Positions 25,447 to 35,120 of a DNA stretch of 64,000 bases are shown here, piece by piece. A program made the translations under genes and the position numbers. Origin of the DNA: Streptomyces antimycoticus (GTDB lineage: Bacteria > Actinomycetota > Actinomycetes > Streptomycetales > Streptomycetaceae); NCBI RefSeq assembly GCF_005405925.1, contig NZ_BJHV01000001.1, positions 6,448,001-6,512,000 on the forward strand. The letters are read 5' to 3'. The number at the start of each line of letters is the position of its first letter. Position 1 is the first letter of the stretch. The notes under the pieces are model-generated. The model was not told the origin of the DNA, did not search any database, and saw only the letters and a program-made list of their open reading frames with translations.

Positions 25447-25870
25447 CCCTCACCCCGCCCCTTCCCGAAACCGGGGCCGGCCCGGCCCCCGCGGAGGGTG
25501 CCCCCCGGGGCATCGCCGCCGGGTGCGGGCCGGTGGGCCGGTTGTGCCCACCCGTTCCGCCGGGGGGCACCTCCCAGCGGTAGCTGGGGGAGGAACGATT
25601 GCCCACAACCTGCAAGCTCCTCCGGCGATGGAGGGGCCGGGTCCGGGGCGGAGCCCCGGTTTCGGGAAGGGGCGGGGTGGGGGCTTGCCCGCCGCAGGCG
25701 CCCCCGACCCCGCAGGCGCACCGACCCCGCAGGCGCACCGACCCGCAGGCGCACCGACCCGCAGGCTCACCCCCGCCCGCAGGCGCACCGACCCGCAGCC
25801 GCACCCAACCCGCAGGCAACAACCCACCCCCGCCCCACACTCCACCCCACCCCACCCCGTAAGGAGAGGC
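25447..25870. repeat. Extragenic repeat region: long inverted repeat, hairpin and tandem repeats
   Basis: About 420 bp without a gene. Perfect 26-bp inverted arms lie at 25451-25476 and 25654-25679, enclosing about 180 bp that includes a further hairpin of the form CTCCCAGC-GGTA-GCTGGGGGAG near 25570-25593. From about 25691 to 25817 a degenerate GACC(C)CGCAGGCGCACC unit is repeated some eight times. Such C/G-rich dispersed hairpins are common between Streptomyces genes and may act as transcript ends for the ABC operon. The run of open frames across it is compositional. Confidence 0.75.
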
Positions 25871-27882
25871 GTGAAGTACCGCGAGACCTTCGACCGCAAG
25901 GTGCAGGTCGAGGACGTATGGATCCCCACCCGGGACGGGAAAACGCGGCTGCACGCACGCATCTGGCGCCCGACGGACGCGGAGACCGCCCCCGTCCCCG
26001 CCCTCCTCGAATACCTCCCGTACCGCAAGAGCGACTGGACCGCACCCCGCGACGCCCAGCGCCACCCCTGGTACGCCGGCCACGGCTACGCCTCGGTACG
26101 GGTCGATCTGCGCGGCAGCGGCGACTCCGAGGGCGTGATGCTCGACGAGTACACCGCGACCGAGCTCGCCGACGGCGTCGACGTCGTCAACTGGCTCGCG
26201 CGGCAGCCTTGGTGCACCGGCAAGGTGGGGATGTTCGGCATCTCCTGGGGCGGGTTCAACTCCCTCCAGATCGCCGCCCTGCGCCCCGAGCCGCTGAAGG
26301 CGATCGTCACCGTCTGCTCCACCGACGACCGTTACGACAACGACGTCCACTACACCGGCGGCGCCGTCCTCGGCATCGACATGCTCGCCTGGGCCGGGAC
26401 GATGCTGGCGTTCACCGCCCGCCCCCCGCACCCCACCTCCGTCGGCGAGGACCGCTGGCTGCCCATGTGGCGGGAACGGCTCGACGCGCTCGAGCCGTAT
26501 CTGCACACCTGGCTCGCCCACCAGGAGCGGGACGACTACTGGCGGCACGGCAGCGTCTGCGAGGACTACGGCGCGATCGAGGCCGCCGTGCTCGCGGTCG
26601 GCGGCTGGGCCGATCCGTACCGGGACACCGTGCTGCGCCTGCTGGAACACCTGGACGCGCCCGTGCGCGGGCTCATCGGCCCCTGGTCGCATCAGTACCC
26701 GGACCGGGGGCTGCCGCCGGGCCCGGCGATCGGCTTCCTGCAGGAGACCCTGCGCTGGTGGGACCACTGGCTCAAGGACGAGCTGACCGGCGTGCTGGAC
26801 GAGCCGCCGCTGCGCGCGTGGATCAACGACCCCGTACCGCCCGCCACCTCGTACGCGACCATGCCCGGCCGCTGGGTCGGCGAGGACGCCTGGCCGTCGC
26901 CGTCCATCACCTGGGACGAACGTTCCCTGGGCGGCCCCGCCGACCAGCCGGTGATCGTCCGCTCGCCGCTGCACACCGGCCTGGACGCGGGCCGCTTCTT
27001 CCCCTTCGGCAACGCCACCGATCTGCCGCCCGACCAGCGCGAGGAGGACGGCCGCTCGGCCTGCTTCGACTCGCCGCCGCTGACCGACCGGGTCGAGATC
27101 CTCGGCCGTCCCCGCGTCCGCCTACGCCTCGACAGCGCCACCCCGCGCGCCCATGTCATCGCCCGCGTCTGCGATGTGGCGCCCGACGGCTCGTCCACCC
27201 TGGTCACCCGTGGCGTACTCAACCTGCTCTCCCGCAAGGGACGGGACAAGGCCGTCGAGTGGCAGCCAGGGCGAGAAGAGGACGTGGAGTTCGAGCTGAA
27301 CGCCACCGGCTACGCCTTCCCGCCCGGCCACCGCATCAGGGTCGCCGTCTCCGACGCGTACTGGCCGTGGGTCTGGCCGCACGGCGAGCGCGGCCGGCTG
27401 ACCGTACGGCCCGGGGACAGCGCCCTGCTGCTGCCGGTACGGGATCCGGGCGCCGACGCGGGCCGCCCGCCCATCGTCTTCGAGGAGCCCGAACAGGCCG
27501 CGCCGCTCGCCGTGACCGTCGACCCGCCCGCCGAACCACGCCCCGAGCGGGCCCTCACCCACGATGTGGCGACGGGGGAGTGGGTGCTGGACGTGGACCC
27601 CAACTACGGCGGCTCCCGCACCTACCCCGACGGACTCCGCTACGAGGAGAGCGCCCGCGAGACCTACCGCATCCGCTCCGACGATCCGCTGTCGGCCGTG
27701 GCAAGCTCTCGGTGGACCATCCGGCTGCGGCGCGGGCCTGGGACACGGAGGTCATCACCGCCGTGGAACTGCGGGCCACGGCGGGGGAATTCATCATGGA
27801 CAGCAGCATCGAGGCACGGGCGAACGGAGAGACAGTGGTCACGCGCGCATGGCACCACACCACGCCGAGGACATCCGGGTGA
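25871..27882 (+). CDS. CocE/NonD-family hydrolase (X-Pro dipeptidyl-peptidase-like), one-base frameshift near 3' end
   Basis: GTG start with AAGGAG upstream. An alpha/beta hydrolase domain occupies about residues 1-370: VDLRGSGDSEG, the nucleophile elbow MFGISWGGFNS (Ser near 122), then a cap and the C-terminal PepX_C beta-jellyroll (CARVCDVAPDGSS-type: IARVCDVAPDGSST). Homologues cleave acyl bonds in peptides, esters or cocaine. At about 27693-27697 the frame slips: up to LSA the protein reads in one frame, but the expected C terminus (RGKLSVDHPAAARAWDTEV...) is in the next, needing one added C. Restored length is 670 residues. Without repair the frame runs straight into the TetR gene and falsely fuses the two. 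It follows the peptide importer, so imported peptides are a plausible substrate. Confidence 0.82.
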
Positions 27883-28516
27883 CGTCCCCCGCCGAACGCC
27901 GCCCCCGCGCCGCGCCGTCGACGCCTCGCGCCGCACCCGGCAGCCCACCGAAGTACGCCGCCGCCTCATCGTGGAGGCCGCCGTTCCGCTCATCGCGGAG
28001 CGCGGCACCAAGGGGGTCGGGGTGCGCGAGGTGGCGGCCGCGGCCGAGGTCTCGGTCGGCACGGTGACGTACCACTTCGAGAGCGTGCAGGAAGTCCTCT
28101 CCGAGGCGATGGTCCTGCACATCGAGCGCTACTACGCCGCGCTGAGCGAGGCCGCCGCGAAGGCCACCAGCGGCGCGGAGGGGCTGCGGCTGCTCATCGA
28201 CGCGCTCTTCACGGACGACACGGACCAGCACTGGCGGATGTGGTTCGACTATTGGAACGCGGGTGAACGCGACGAGTCCTTCGCCCGTGGCCAGGCCGAC
28301 CGCTACGAGGCATGGCACGGCGAGATCCAGTCCCTGGTCGAACGGGGCCGTGACGAGGGCGACTTCGTATGCGACGACCCGGCCGACTTCGCCCTCCGCT
28401 TCTCCGCCCTGGCCGACGGCCTGGCCCTGCGCCGCCTGCGCCAGGCCCCCGCCCTGACCGTGGCCGACGCCCGCCGCCACCTGCGCCGCTTCGTGGCGGC
28501 GGAGCTGGAGGGCTGA
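27879..28516 (+). CDS. TetR-family regulator, 5' end frameshifted
   Basis: Main frame encodes a clear TetR protein: RRRLIVEAAVPLIAERG, GVREVAAAAEVSVGTVTYHF as HTH, then a helical ligand-binding domain ending RRFVAAELEG. In this frame no start lies before the HTH except GTG 27971, which would cut off the first helix. A GTG at 27879 overlaps the hydrolase stop (GTGA) but is in another frame (VTSPAERRP). Adding one C to the C5 run at 27902-27906 joins them into a 212-residue protein. It probably regulates the upstream transporter-hydrolase cluster, by position only. Confidence 0.75.
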
Positions 28517-28658
28517 GCGGCGAGGGAGGGAGATCTCGACGACCGTGACCGGCTCGTCGTGTGAACGGCCGTCAGCGCTCTTCTCGGACGGGCGGCCAGG
28601 AAACACCGCGGGGGTGGAGCCGCCGTAGGCAACTCCACCGCCGCGGTCGGGCAGGTGC

Positions 28659-29288
28659 TTACTGGTGGGCGCTGATCACGCCGCCGGCGCTGAGTACGAT
28701 GTACACGCCGTTGGCGACCATCCCGGCGTCGTGCTGGTTCGCCTCCAGAGTGCCGTCCACCGAGCCCTCGTTGCCGATGATGTCCGCACGGAAGTGGGCG
28801 TCGCCGAGCTTGGTGACCTTGGCCGTCCAGCCGCCCGCGAGCTTGTAGGTGCCCGGTCCGCTGTGCTCGCCGCCCATCCAGGAGTGCACCTCACCGCCCA
28901 GCGTGAGCACGACGTACATGCCGTTGGCGTCGAGCCCGGCATCGCGCTGGTTCGCCTCCAGCGTGGCCAGGACGGCACCGTCGTTGATGATCTTGAGGCG
29001 GTAGTGCTGGGTACCGAGCTTGTCGATCTTGGCCGTGCTGCCGTCCGCCAACTTCTGGTCGCCGGTCGAGGATGGCGCCTTGTCCGTATCGCCCGTCTTG
29101 GCGTCGGAGCCCTGCGCACCGGTGGAGGAACCCCCGCTGTTGGACTCGGCGGAGGCCGCGGGCTTCTTCGTGCCGGTGTTGTCCGTGTCGTTGTTGCAGG
29201 CGGTCAGGCTGAGGCTGGCGGCTGCGATCAGGGCCGCGGCGGCGATGCGAATGGTGCGGCGACGGCGGACAGTGGTGTTGGCGTTCAT
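28659..29288 (-). CDS. Lipoprotein with two tandem copies of a 60-residue domain
   Basis: 209 residues. Arg-rich N terminus, hydrophobic core and lipobox LTAC at about residues 27-30, then a Ser/Gly/Thr/Asp-rich linker to about residue 85. The rest is an internal duplication: repeat 1 contains TAKIDKLGTQHYRLKI..ATLEANQRDAGLDANGMYVVL, repeat 2 TAKVTKLGDAHFRADI..GTLEANQHDAGMVANGVYIVL (quoted in parts). Each unit looks like a small beta domain ending in LEANQxDAG. Start is supported by GGGGGG upstream. Likely surface-anchored; function unknown. A strong terminator separates it from the upstream D-aminoacylase gene. Confidence 0.8.
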   Translation of the reverse strand: MNANTTVRRRRTIRIAAAALIAAASLSLTACNNDTDNTGTKKPAASAESNSGGSSTGAQGSDAKTGDTDKAPSSTGDQKLADGSTAKIDKLGTQHYRLKIINDGAVLATLEANQRDAGLDANGMYVVLTLGGEVHSWMGGEHSGPGTYKLAGGWTAKVTKLGDAHFRADIIGNEGSVDGTLEANQHDAGMVANGVYIVLSAGGVISAHQ

Positions 29289-29375
29289 GTCGAGTCCCCC
29301 CAGGGGCAGTTGGTGACGTTGTTCGCTCGGTACGTCACCCACTCTGGTCGGGGCCGCTACCGCAAGCCTGCCGCT

Positions 29376-29408
29376 CCGCTAACACCCCGCTAACAGGGGT
29401 GTTAGCGG
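29376..29408 (-). terminator. Perfect 13-bp stem hairpin after D-aminoacylase gene
   Basis: Arms 29376-29388 and 29396-29408 with a 7-base loop (GCTAACA). It lies 20 bp downstream of the D-aminoacylase stop and upstream of the next minus-strand gene, so it most likely ends the deaminase-aminoacylase transcript. No U-run follows, which is normal in these genomes. Confidence 0.75.
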
Positions 29409-29427
29409 GGAAGGCCGCCCGATCGCG

Positions 29428-31046
29428 CTAGGCGCGCCGCACCGAACGCCCCGCCAGGACGTCCGTCCGCCGACCGTCCTCGATGACGAAGCGGCCGTCG
29501 ATGAGGACGTGGGGGATGCCGGTCGGCAGGGTGCGGGGGGTGTCGAAGGTCGAGCCCGCCGCCACCGTGTCCGGGTCGAAGAGGACGAGGTCGGCGCGGT
29601 AGCCCTCATGGATCTGGCCGCGGTCGGGGAGGCGGAGGCGGGCCGCGGGGCGGGAGGTGAGGTGGGCGACGCACTCCTCCAGGGTGAGGACGCCCAGCTC
29701 GCGGACGTAGCGGCCGAGGTACTGCGGGAAGGTGCCGTAGGCGCGGGGGTGGGGCTTGGCGCCCTGGAGGATGCCGTCGCTGCCGCCCGTGTGGACGGGG
29801 TGCTTCATGATCGCCTGGACGTTCTCCTCATGCCCGACGTGCTGCAGGATCGTGGGGCCGAGGTGGTCCTCCAGGAGGAGGCGGCGGGCGGTGGTCCAGG
29901 GGGCCTCGCCGCGTTCGCGGGCGCTCGCGGCGATGGTCCGGCCGACGTAGCCGCTGAGGGACGGGTCGTTCACCCGGAGATCTCGATCGTGTCCCAGTCC
30001 ATCGGTACGCCGTGGCAGCCGTCCGCCCCTTCCACCTCCATGACGTGCCGGATGCGCTCGGCCGTCGCGTCGTCGCGCAGCCGGGCGAGCGCCGCCTCGG
30101 GGCCGCCCTCGGCCGCCCAGCTCGGCATCATCGCGGCCAGCGTGGTGCAGCCGGGGAGGTAGGGGTAGGTGTCGAGGGTGATGTCGGCGCCGTCGGCGAG
30201 GGCGGTGTCGAGGAGGGTGAGGAGTTCGGGGGCGCGGCCCTTGTTGAGGCCGAAGTTCATGGTGGCGTGGGCGAGGTGGAGCGCGCAGCCGGCCTCGCGG
30301 GCGAGGGTCACCATCTCCTCGTACGCGCGCAGGGCGCCGGCGCCGTAGGAGCGGTGGTGCGGGCAGTAGTAGCCGTCGTACGCGGCCACGACCCGGCACA
30401 GCTCGGTGAGTTCGGCGTCGGAGGCGTACATGCCGGGGGTGTAGGTGAGGCCGGAGGAGAGGCCGACGGCGCCCTGCTGAAGCCCCTCGGCCACCAGCTC
30501 CTTCATCCGGGCGACCTCCGCCGGTGTCGCGTCGCGGTCCTCCCAGCCGACCGCGAGCATCCGGACGGTGCCCTGGGGGATGAGGTAGGCGGCGTTGACC
30601 GCGATGCCCCGGCCGTCGAAGCCGTGGTCCAGGCGGTCCAGGAACTCGCCGACGGTGCGCCAGGTGAAGTCGATGTCCGTACTCCCGGGCGCACCGCCGT
30701 TCCAGCCGGTGATGGCGGTACGGATCTGGGCGAGGGTCCGGTCGTCCACGGGGGCGTACGAGAGCCCGTCCTGGCCGATGACCTCGAGGGTCACGCCCTG
30801 CGCGGCCTTCGCCGAGTGGTCGGGGTCGCGCAGCAGCGCGAGGTCGCTGTGCGCGTGCATGTCGATGAAGCCGGGGGAGAGGACGAGGCCGTCCGCGTCC
30901 ACGGTGCGGCGGGCGGTGGGGCGCGGCCCGCCGCCGTCCTCGCGGACGACGGCGGCGATCCGGCCGCCGTCCACGGCCACGTCGGCCCGGTAGGCGGCAC
31001 CGCCGGTGCCGTCGATGACGCGTGCGTCGCGGATGACCAGGTCCAT
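29428..31046 (-). CDS. N-acyl-D-amino-acid deacylase (D-aminoacylase), split by a one-base frameshift
   Basis: Amidohydrolase-superfamily enzyme that frees D-amino acids from N-acyl-D-amino acids. The first part (359 codons from an ATG with GGGAGACGC upstream) has the metal site FIDMHAHSD, and the family motifs EVIGQDGLSY and GLSSGLTYTPG. It stops at TGA 29970-29972. The second part, in another frame, continues the family sequence (NDPSLSGYVGRTIA .. HTGGSDG .. RADLVLFDPDTV). One extra G in the GGG run at 29973-29975 (minus strand) joins both into 539 residues, the usual length. Second gene of an operon after the PLP deaminase, gap 46 bp. Confidence 0.85.
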
Positions 31047-31092
31047 GGGGTGCGTCTCCCTTTGCGCGGGGTGGGGCGGAGCCCCGGAGAGG

Positions 31093-32382
31093 TCAGAAGA
31101 AGGTGCGGATGTAGTCCGTGACCGTGCCGTCCGCCTCCGCCACCGGAATCATCTGCCACTTGTCGAAGCTGGTGCACGGATGCGAGAGCCCCAGGGCCAC
31201 CCAGTCGCCGACCTCCAGCTCCGTGCCGTCCGCGACGGTGACCCAGGCGTGCTGGTCGGAGAGGGCCGTGATGGCCAGGCCCGTGGCGGGGCGGGTGGAG
31301 CCGTCGCGGGCGGAGCGGATGAGCTGGGGTGCGGGCAGGTCGAGGTCGTACGCCGCGTCCCGCTTGCCCGCGTTGAGGAACGCCTGGCCGGGCTCGGGGC
31401 GGGAGACGACCTGGGCCCACAGACGGAAGGCCGGGTGCAGCTCGCCCTCCTCCGGGACGCGGTTGAACGGGGTCAGATGCCGGTAGTGACCGTCGTCGTG
31501 GGAGACATACGCACCCGAGCGCAGCAGCTTCAGCACCGGCCGGGACAGCGTGGGCAGCTCCGCGAGGACGTCGGCCACCGCGTCGAACCACGCACTGCCG
31601 CCCGCGCTGACGACCACCTCGTCCACGCCCTCGAAGCGGCCCGCCGCGTCGAAGTCCGCGGCCAGTGCGGTGAGCCGGCGCAGCCATGCCCGTACCCGCT
31701 CACCGTCCGGCTTCGGCACCTCGCCCTCATAGCCGGCCACGCCGACCAGCCGCAGGGTCCCGGTGGCCGCGACCGCGTCGGCGACCGCCGCGCACTCCGC
31801 CTCCGTACGGACCCCGGTGCGGGTCCCCTCGCCGCCGCCCAGCTCGACCACCACCTCGACCGGCCGCCGCGCGCCGGCCTCCCGCAGCGCCGCGTCCATC
31901 AGCTCGACGCCACGCACCGAGTCGACGTAGGCGATGAAGCGGAAATCGGGGTCGGCGTCGAGCTCGGCCGCGAGCCAGTGCAGGGCGGCGGCGTCGACGA
32001 GCTCGTTGGCGAGGAAGATCCGCTGGATGCCGAAGGCCCGGTAGACCCGCACGTGGGTGGGGACGGCCGCGGTGATGCCCCAGGCCCCGTGGGCGAGCTG
32101 GCGCTCGAAGAGCTGGGGGGCCATGGAGGTCTTGCCGTGCGGGGCGAAGGCGAGCCCATGGGCGGCGGAGTAGCGCTCCATCGCCACCAGATTGTGCTCC
32201 AGCGCCTCGGCCGACAGGGCCAGGACGGGCGTGGTGAAGCCGCCGGTGAACAGGGAGCGCCGCTCGGCGGCGAGCTCGCCGACCGTCAGGCCCTCGGCGC
32301 TCGCAGGCAGCCCCTTGAAGCGGTGGTCCACGCGCTCCCGCGTGAGAGCGGCGACGGCCTGGTCGCTGTGGTCGGTGGCCAT
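31093..32382 (-). CDS. Amino acid deaminase, fold-type III PLP enzyme (D-serine dehydratase/D-threonine aldolase-like)
   Basis: 429 residues. The alanine-racemase-like barrel has the PLP lysine in FAPHGKTSMAPQ (about residue 74); the C-terminal domain carries the metal/His site of the DSD1-type enzymes (LSDQHAWVTV and GLSHPCTSFDKW). These enzymes deaminate D-serine, D-threonine or other D-hydroxy amino acids via an enamine/imine. That fits the D-aminoacylase gene directly downstream and the RidA gene in the divergent operon. Start chosen from a GGAGG nine bases upstream; this ribosome site lies inside a perfect 16-bp palindrome. Exact substrate unknown. Confidence 0.82.
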   Translation of the reverse strand: MATDHSDQAVAALTRERVDHRFKGLPASAEGLTVGELAAERRSLFTGGFTTPVLALSAEALEHNLVAMERYSAAHGLAFAPHGKTSMAPQLFERQLAHGAWGITAAVPTHVRVYRAFGIQRIFLANELVDAAALHWLAAELDADPDFRFIAYVDSVRGVELMDAALREAGARRPVEVVVELGGGEGTRTGVRTEAECAAVADAVAATGTLRLVGVAGYEGEVPKPDGERVRAWLRRLTALAADFDAAGRFEGVDEVVVSAGGSAWFDAVADVLAELPTLSRPVLKLLRSGAYVSHDDGHYRHLTPFNRVPEEGELHPAFRLWAQVVSRPEPGQAFLNAGKRDAAYDLDLPAPQLIRSARDGSTRPATGLAITALSDQHAWVTVADGTELEVGDWVALGLSHPCTSFDKWQMIPVAEADGTVTDYIRTFF

Positions 32383-32396
32383 GGAGGCGCCTCCAT
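32381..32396. promoter_or_regulatory. 16-bp perfect palindrome covering ribosome site and start of the deaminase gene
   Basis: ATGGAGGCGCCTCCAT is self-complementary. On the minus strand it contains the GGAGG ribosome site and the first two bases of the start codon. It could fold in the mRNA and hide the ribosome site, or be an operator; it also holds an out-of-frame upstream ATG. Sequence alone cannot decide. Confidence 0.35.
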
Positions 32397-32407
32397 TACG
32401 GATTCCG

Positions 32408-32424
32408 GTTGCAATCTCTGCAAC
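32408..32424. promoter_or_regulatory. Inverted repeat GTTGCA-N5-TGCAAC in divergent promoter region
   Basis: Perfect 6-bp arms between the divergent deaminase and kinase operons. The size and centre spacing are compatible with an IclR-family operator, and an IclR gene is the second gene of the rightward operon. Binding is inferred from position only. Confidence 0.45.
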
Positions 32425-32529
32425 GTTCATTGCGCATATCGCTTAGCGCTGTCTAACATCCCGCCCAGCACCGGGTCAACGGTGTGTGGCTGACCCCCAT
32501 CCGTCCATCCACGAGGAGCGAGACCCAAC

Positions 32530-33705
32530 GTGTCCCCTCTCCCCAGCGTCGAGACCGCCGATGGTGTCGCTGATGCCGTCGATGACATCGACGTCGTCTG
32601 CCTCGGCGAGTCGATGGTGACCTTCGTGCCGTCCCGCCCGGGCCGGCTGGCGGACGTCCCCTCCTTCGCCCGGGGCATCGGCGGCGCCGAGTCCAATGTC
32701 GCCTGTGGCCTGGCCCGCGCCGGGCACCGCGCGCGCTGGATCAGCCGGGTGGGCACGGACGGCTTCGGCGAGCACCTGGTGCGGGAGATCGCGGCCACCG
32801 GTGTGGACACCGCCTACGTCCAGCGCGATCCGCACCGCCCCACCGGCATCTACTTCCGCACGGCGGGCGAGCGCGCCGTCGGCTCGGAGACGGTGGACGG
32901 GTCCGGACCCGCCGACGGGGACGGCGCCGCCAAGTCGCCGGAGCCGCTCGCCGAGGTGGTCTACTACCGGGCCGGATCCGCCGCCGCGGCCATGTCCCCG
33001 GTGCTCATCCCCCGGGAGCGGGCCTGGTCCGGCCGGGTGCTCCATCTGACCGGGATCACCCCGGCCCTGTCCGCCGACTGCCGCGCGCTGATGCGTGAGC
33101 TGACCGCCCGCGCCCCTGGCCGCCCCCTCGTCTCCTTCGACCTCAACTACCGGGTCTCCCTCTGGCAGCGGGAGGACGACGCCGAACAGGGCCCCGCCGT
33201 CCTGCTCGGCCTCGCCCGCGGCTGCGACCTCGTCTTCGTCGGCGAGGACGAGGCCGAGGCGGTCTGGGGGCTGCGCGGCCCGGCGGCGATCCGGGCGGCG
33301 CTGCCCGAACCCGAGATGCTGGTCGTCAAGCAGGGCAGTGCCGGGGCCACCGCCTACGCCCGCCGCCTGGACGGCACCGACGCCGTCACCTTCCAACCCG
33401 CCCCGCGCGTCGATGTCGTCGCCCCCGTCGGCGCGGGCGACGCCTTCGCCGCCGGCTTCCTCTCCGGCACCCTGCGCGGACTGCCGGTCGCCGAACGGCT
33501 CCGCCACGGCCACCTCATGGCCGCCGCCGCCCTCACCGTCCCCGGCGACCTCGGCACCCCGCCCTCCCGCGAACAGGCCGACCAATTGGTGGCACTCGAT
33601 GCCACGCAGTGGGGCACACTGCGATTCGGCCCCGGCTGGACAGATCTGCCGACTCCCGCCGAAAAGTGGGCCGAGACCGCAGTGGTGGAGGTATGCGACC
33701 CATGA
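32530..33705 (+). CDS. PfkB-family carbohydrate kinase (2-keto-3-deoxygluconate kinase-like)
   Basis: 391 residues from a GTG start with GAGGAG upstream. Ribokinase fold: GIGGAESNVACGLARAG near the N terminus (PfkB signature 1 region), substrate loop SFDLNYRVSLW, and signature 2 with the catalytic Asp in VAPVGAGDAFAAGF at about residue 296. Phosphorylates a sugar or sugar acid with ATP in the cytosol. First gene of an operon kinase-IclR-RidA-GntP with overlapping starts; the GntP permease suggests a gluconate-like acid or hydroxy acid as substrate. Confidence 0.88.
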   Translation: MSPLPSVETADGVADAVDDIDVVCLGESMVTFVPSRPGRLADVPSFARGIGGAESNVACGLARAGHRARWISRVGTDGFGEHLVREIAATGVDTAYVQRDPHRPTGIYFRTAGERAVGSETVDGSGPADGDGAAKSPEPLAEVVYYRAGSAAAAMSPVLIPRERAWSGRVLHLTGITPALSADCRALMRELTARAPGRPLVSFDLNYRVSLWQREDDAEQGPAVLLGLARGCDLVFVGEDEAEAVWGLRGPAAIRAALPEPEMLVVKQGSAGATAYARRLDGTDAVTFQPAPRVDVVAPVGAGDAFAAGFLSGTLRGLPVAERLRHGHLMAAAALTVPGDLGTPPSREQADQLVALDATQWGTLRFGPGWTDLPTPAEKWAETAVVEVCDP

Positions 33706-34535
33706 GCCAGACCGTTGACCGAGCGCTGAGCATTCTGCCGTTGCTGGCGGAGGGCCCGGCCAATCTGGAGCAGGTCGCCACGCGGCTGGGCGTGCACAAG
33801 TCGACCGCGCTGCGGCTGCTGCGCACCCTCCATGAGCACGGCATGGTCTACCGCCAGCAGGACCAGCGCTACCGCCTCGGCGCCCGCCTCTTCGCGCTCG
33901 CGCAGGAGGCGGTGGAGAACCTCGACGTACGCGAGATCGCCCACCCCCATCTGTTGGCGCTCAACGAGCGGTGCGGGCACACCGTCCATCTCGCGGTGTA
34001 CGAGGAGAACGAGGTGCTCTACATCGACAAGGTGGAGAGCCGCTACCCGGTACGGATGTACTCGCGGATCGGCAAGCCCGTCGCCATCACCGTCGCCGCC
34101 GTGGCCAAGCTGCTGCTGGCCGATCTGCCCGAGCCCGAGCTGCGGACGCTGGCCGAGCGGCTCAGCTACCCCGCGTACACGCCCCGTTCGACGCCGAACG
34201 CCGCCGCGTTCCTCAAGGAGCTGGCGACCGTGCGCGAACAGGGCTGGGCCACCGACTTCGGCGGCCACGAGGAGTCGATCAACTGCGTCGGGGCACCGAT
34301 CCGGGGAACGGACGGGCGGGTCGTCGCCGCCTGCTCGGTCTCGGCGCCGAACGTCGTCGTCACCGCCGAGGAACTCCTCTCCCTGCTGCCGCTGGTGCGC
34401 CGCACGGCGGAGGAGATCAGCCGGGAATACTCGGGCGGCGCCCCGGTGTCCGCATCGGTGCCCCACGCCTCGCAGAACCCCTCCCAAGTAACAGCGGAAA
34501 CACCCGAGAAGAAAGCCGAGGAGCCCTCCTCATGA
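33702..34535 (+). CDS. IclR-family transcriptional regulator
   Basis: 277 residues from the ATG that overlaps the kinase stop (ATGA); an ATG three codons upstream is also possible because GGAGG lies between. Winged HTH at residues 1-65 (VDRALSILPLLAEGP, KSTALRLLRTLHEHGMV) followed by the IclR effector domain (HLAVYEENEVLYIDKVES, PNAAAFLKELATVREQG, SVSAPN). Likely controls this operon and perhaps the divergent one through the dyad in between. The C-terminal tail is low-complexity. Confidence 0.9.
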   Translation: MSQTVDRALSILPLLAEGPANLEQVATRLGVHKSTALRLLRTLHEHGMVYRQQDQRYRLGARLFALAQEAVENLDVREIAHPHLLALNERCGHTVHLAVYEENEVLYIDKVESRYPVRMYSRIGKPVAITVAAVAKLLLADLPEPELRTLAERLSYPAYTPRSTPNAAAFLKELATVREQGWATDFGGHEESINCVGAPIRGTDGRVVAACSVSAPNVVVTAEELLSLLPLVRRTAEEISREYSGGAPVSASVPHASQNPSQVTAETPEKKAEEPSS

Positions 34536-34945
34536 CCGAGAAGCTGCAGAAGACCCCGATCACCCCGGCCACGCACACCACCCCGCCCGCCAAGTTCTCC
34601 CACGGCGTGAAGAAGGGGAACGTCCTCCAGGTCGCCGGTCAGGTCGGCTTCGGCCCCGCCGTCCCGGGCCAGGCCCCCACCCCCGTCGGGCCGACCCTGC
34701 GCGAGCAGACCCTGCAGACCCTGCGCAATGTGCAGGCCGTGCTGGAGGAGGGCGGCGCGAGCTGGGAGGACGCCATGATGGTGCGCGTCTACCTCACCGA
34801 CACCGGCCACTTCGCCGAATTCAACGAGATCTACAACGAGTTCTTCGCCGACCTCAAGGAGGCCCCGGCCGCGCGTACGACGGTCTACGTCGGCCTCCCC
34901 GCCGGTCTGCTCGTCGAGATCGACGCCCTCGCCGTCCTGGGCTGA
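34532..34945 (+). CDS. RidA-family enamine/imine deaminase
   Basis: 137 residues, ATGA overlap with the IclR gene and AGGAG upstream. YjgF/YER057c/UK114 fold: QVAGQVGF near residue 36, QTLQTLRNVQAVLEEGGASWEDAM, and the catalytic Arg in PAARTTVYVGLPAG followed by VEIDALAV. RidA proteins hydrolyse reactive enamines/imines released by PLP-dependent dehydratases. The divergent PLP deaminase would produce exactly such intermediates, a strong contextual link. Confidence 0.92.
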   Translation: MTEKLQKTPITPATHTTPPAKFSHGVKKGNVLQVAGQVGFGPAVPGQAPTPVGPTLREQTLQTLRNVQAVLEEGGASWEDAMMVRVYLTDTGHFAEFNEIYNEFFADLKEAPAARTTVYVGLPAGLLVEIDALAVLG

Positions 34946-35120
34946 CCCCGAAAGCCCCGCGGCGGGCGGGAGCGCCTTCCGCCCGCCGCGGTTCCACCCC
35001 CGACTCGTCCTCACCGTCCCCGCCGTCGGAAGCTCGAGCCCTGATCAACCGCACCCACGCTCTCCCAGCGCGCGGCCCCCGCCGTGCGGCGGTGCCCCCT
35101 ACCCACACCCGGAGTTCCCC

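Noticed and set aside
25691..25817. CRISPR-like array in the repeat region before the hydrolase gene
   Set aside because: Units are contiguous, short and degenerate without unique spacers, and no cas genes are near.
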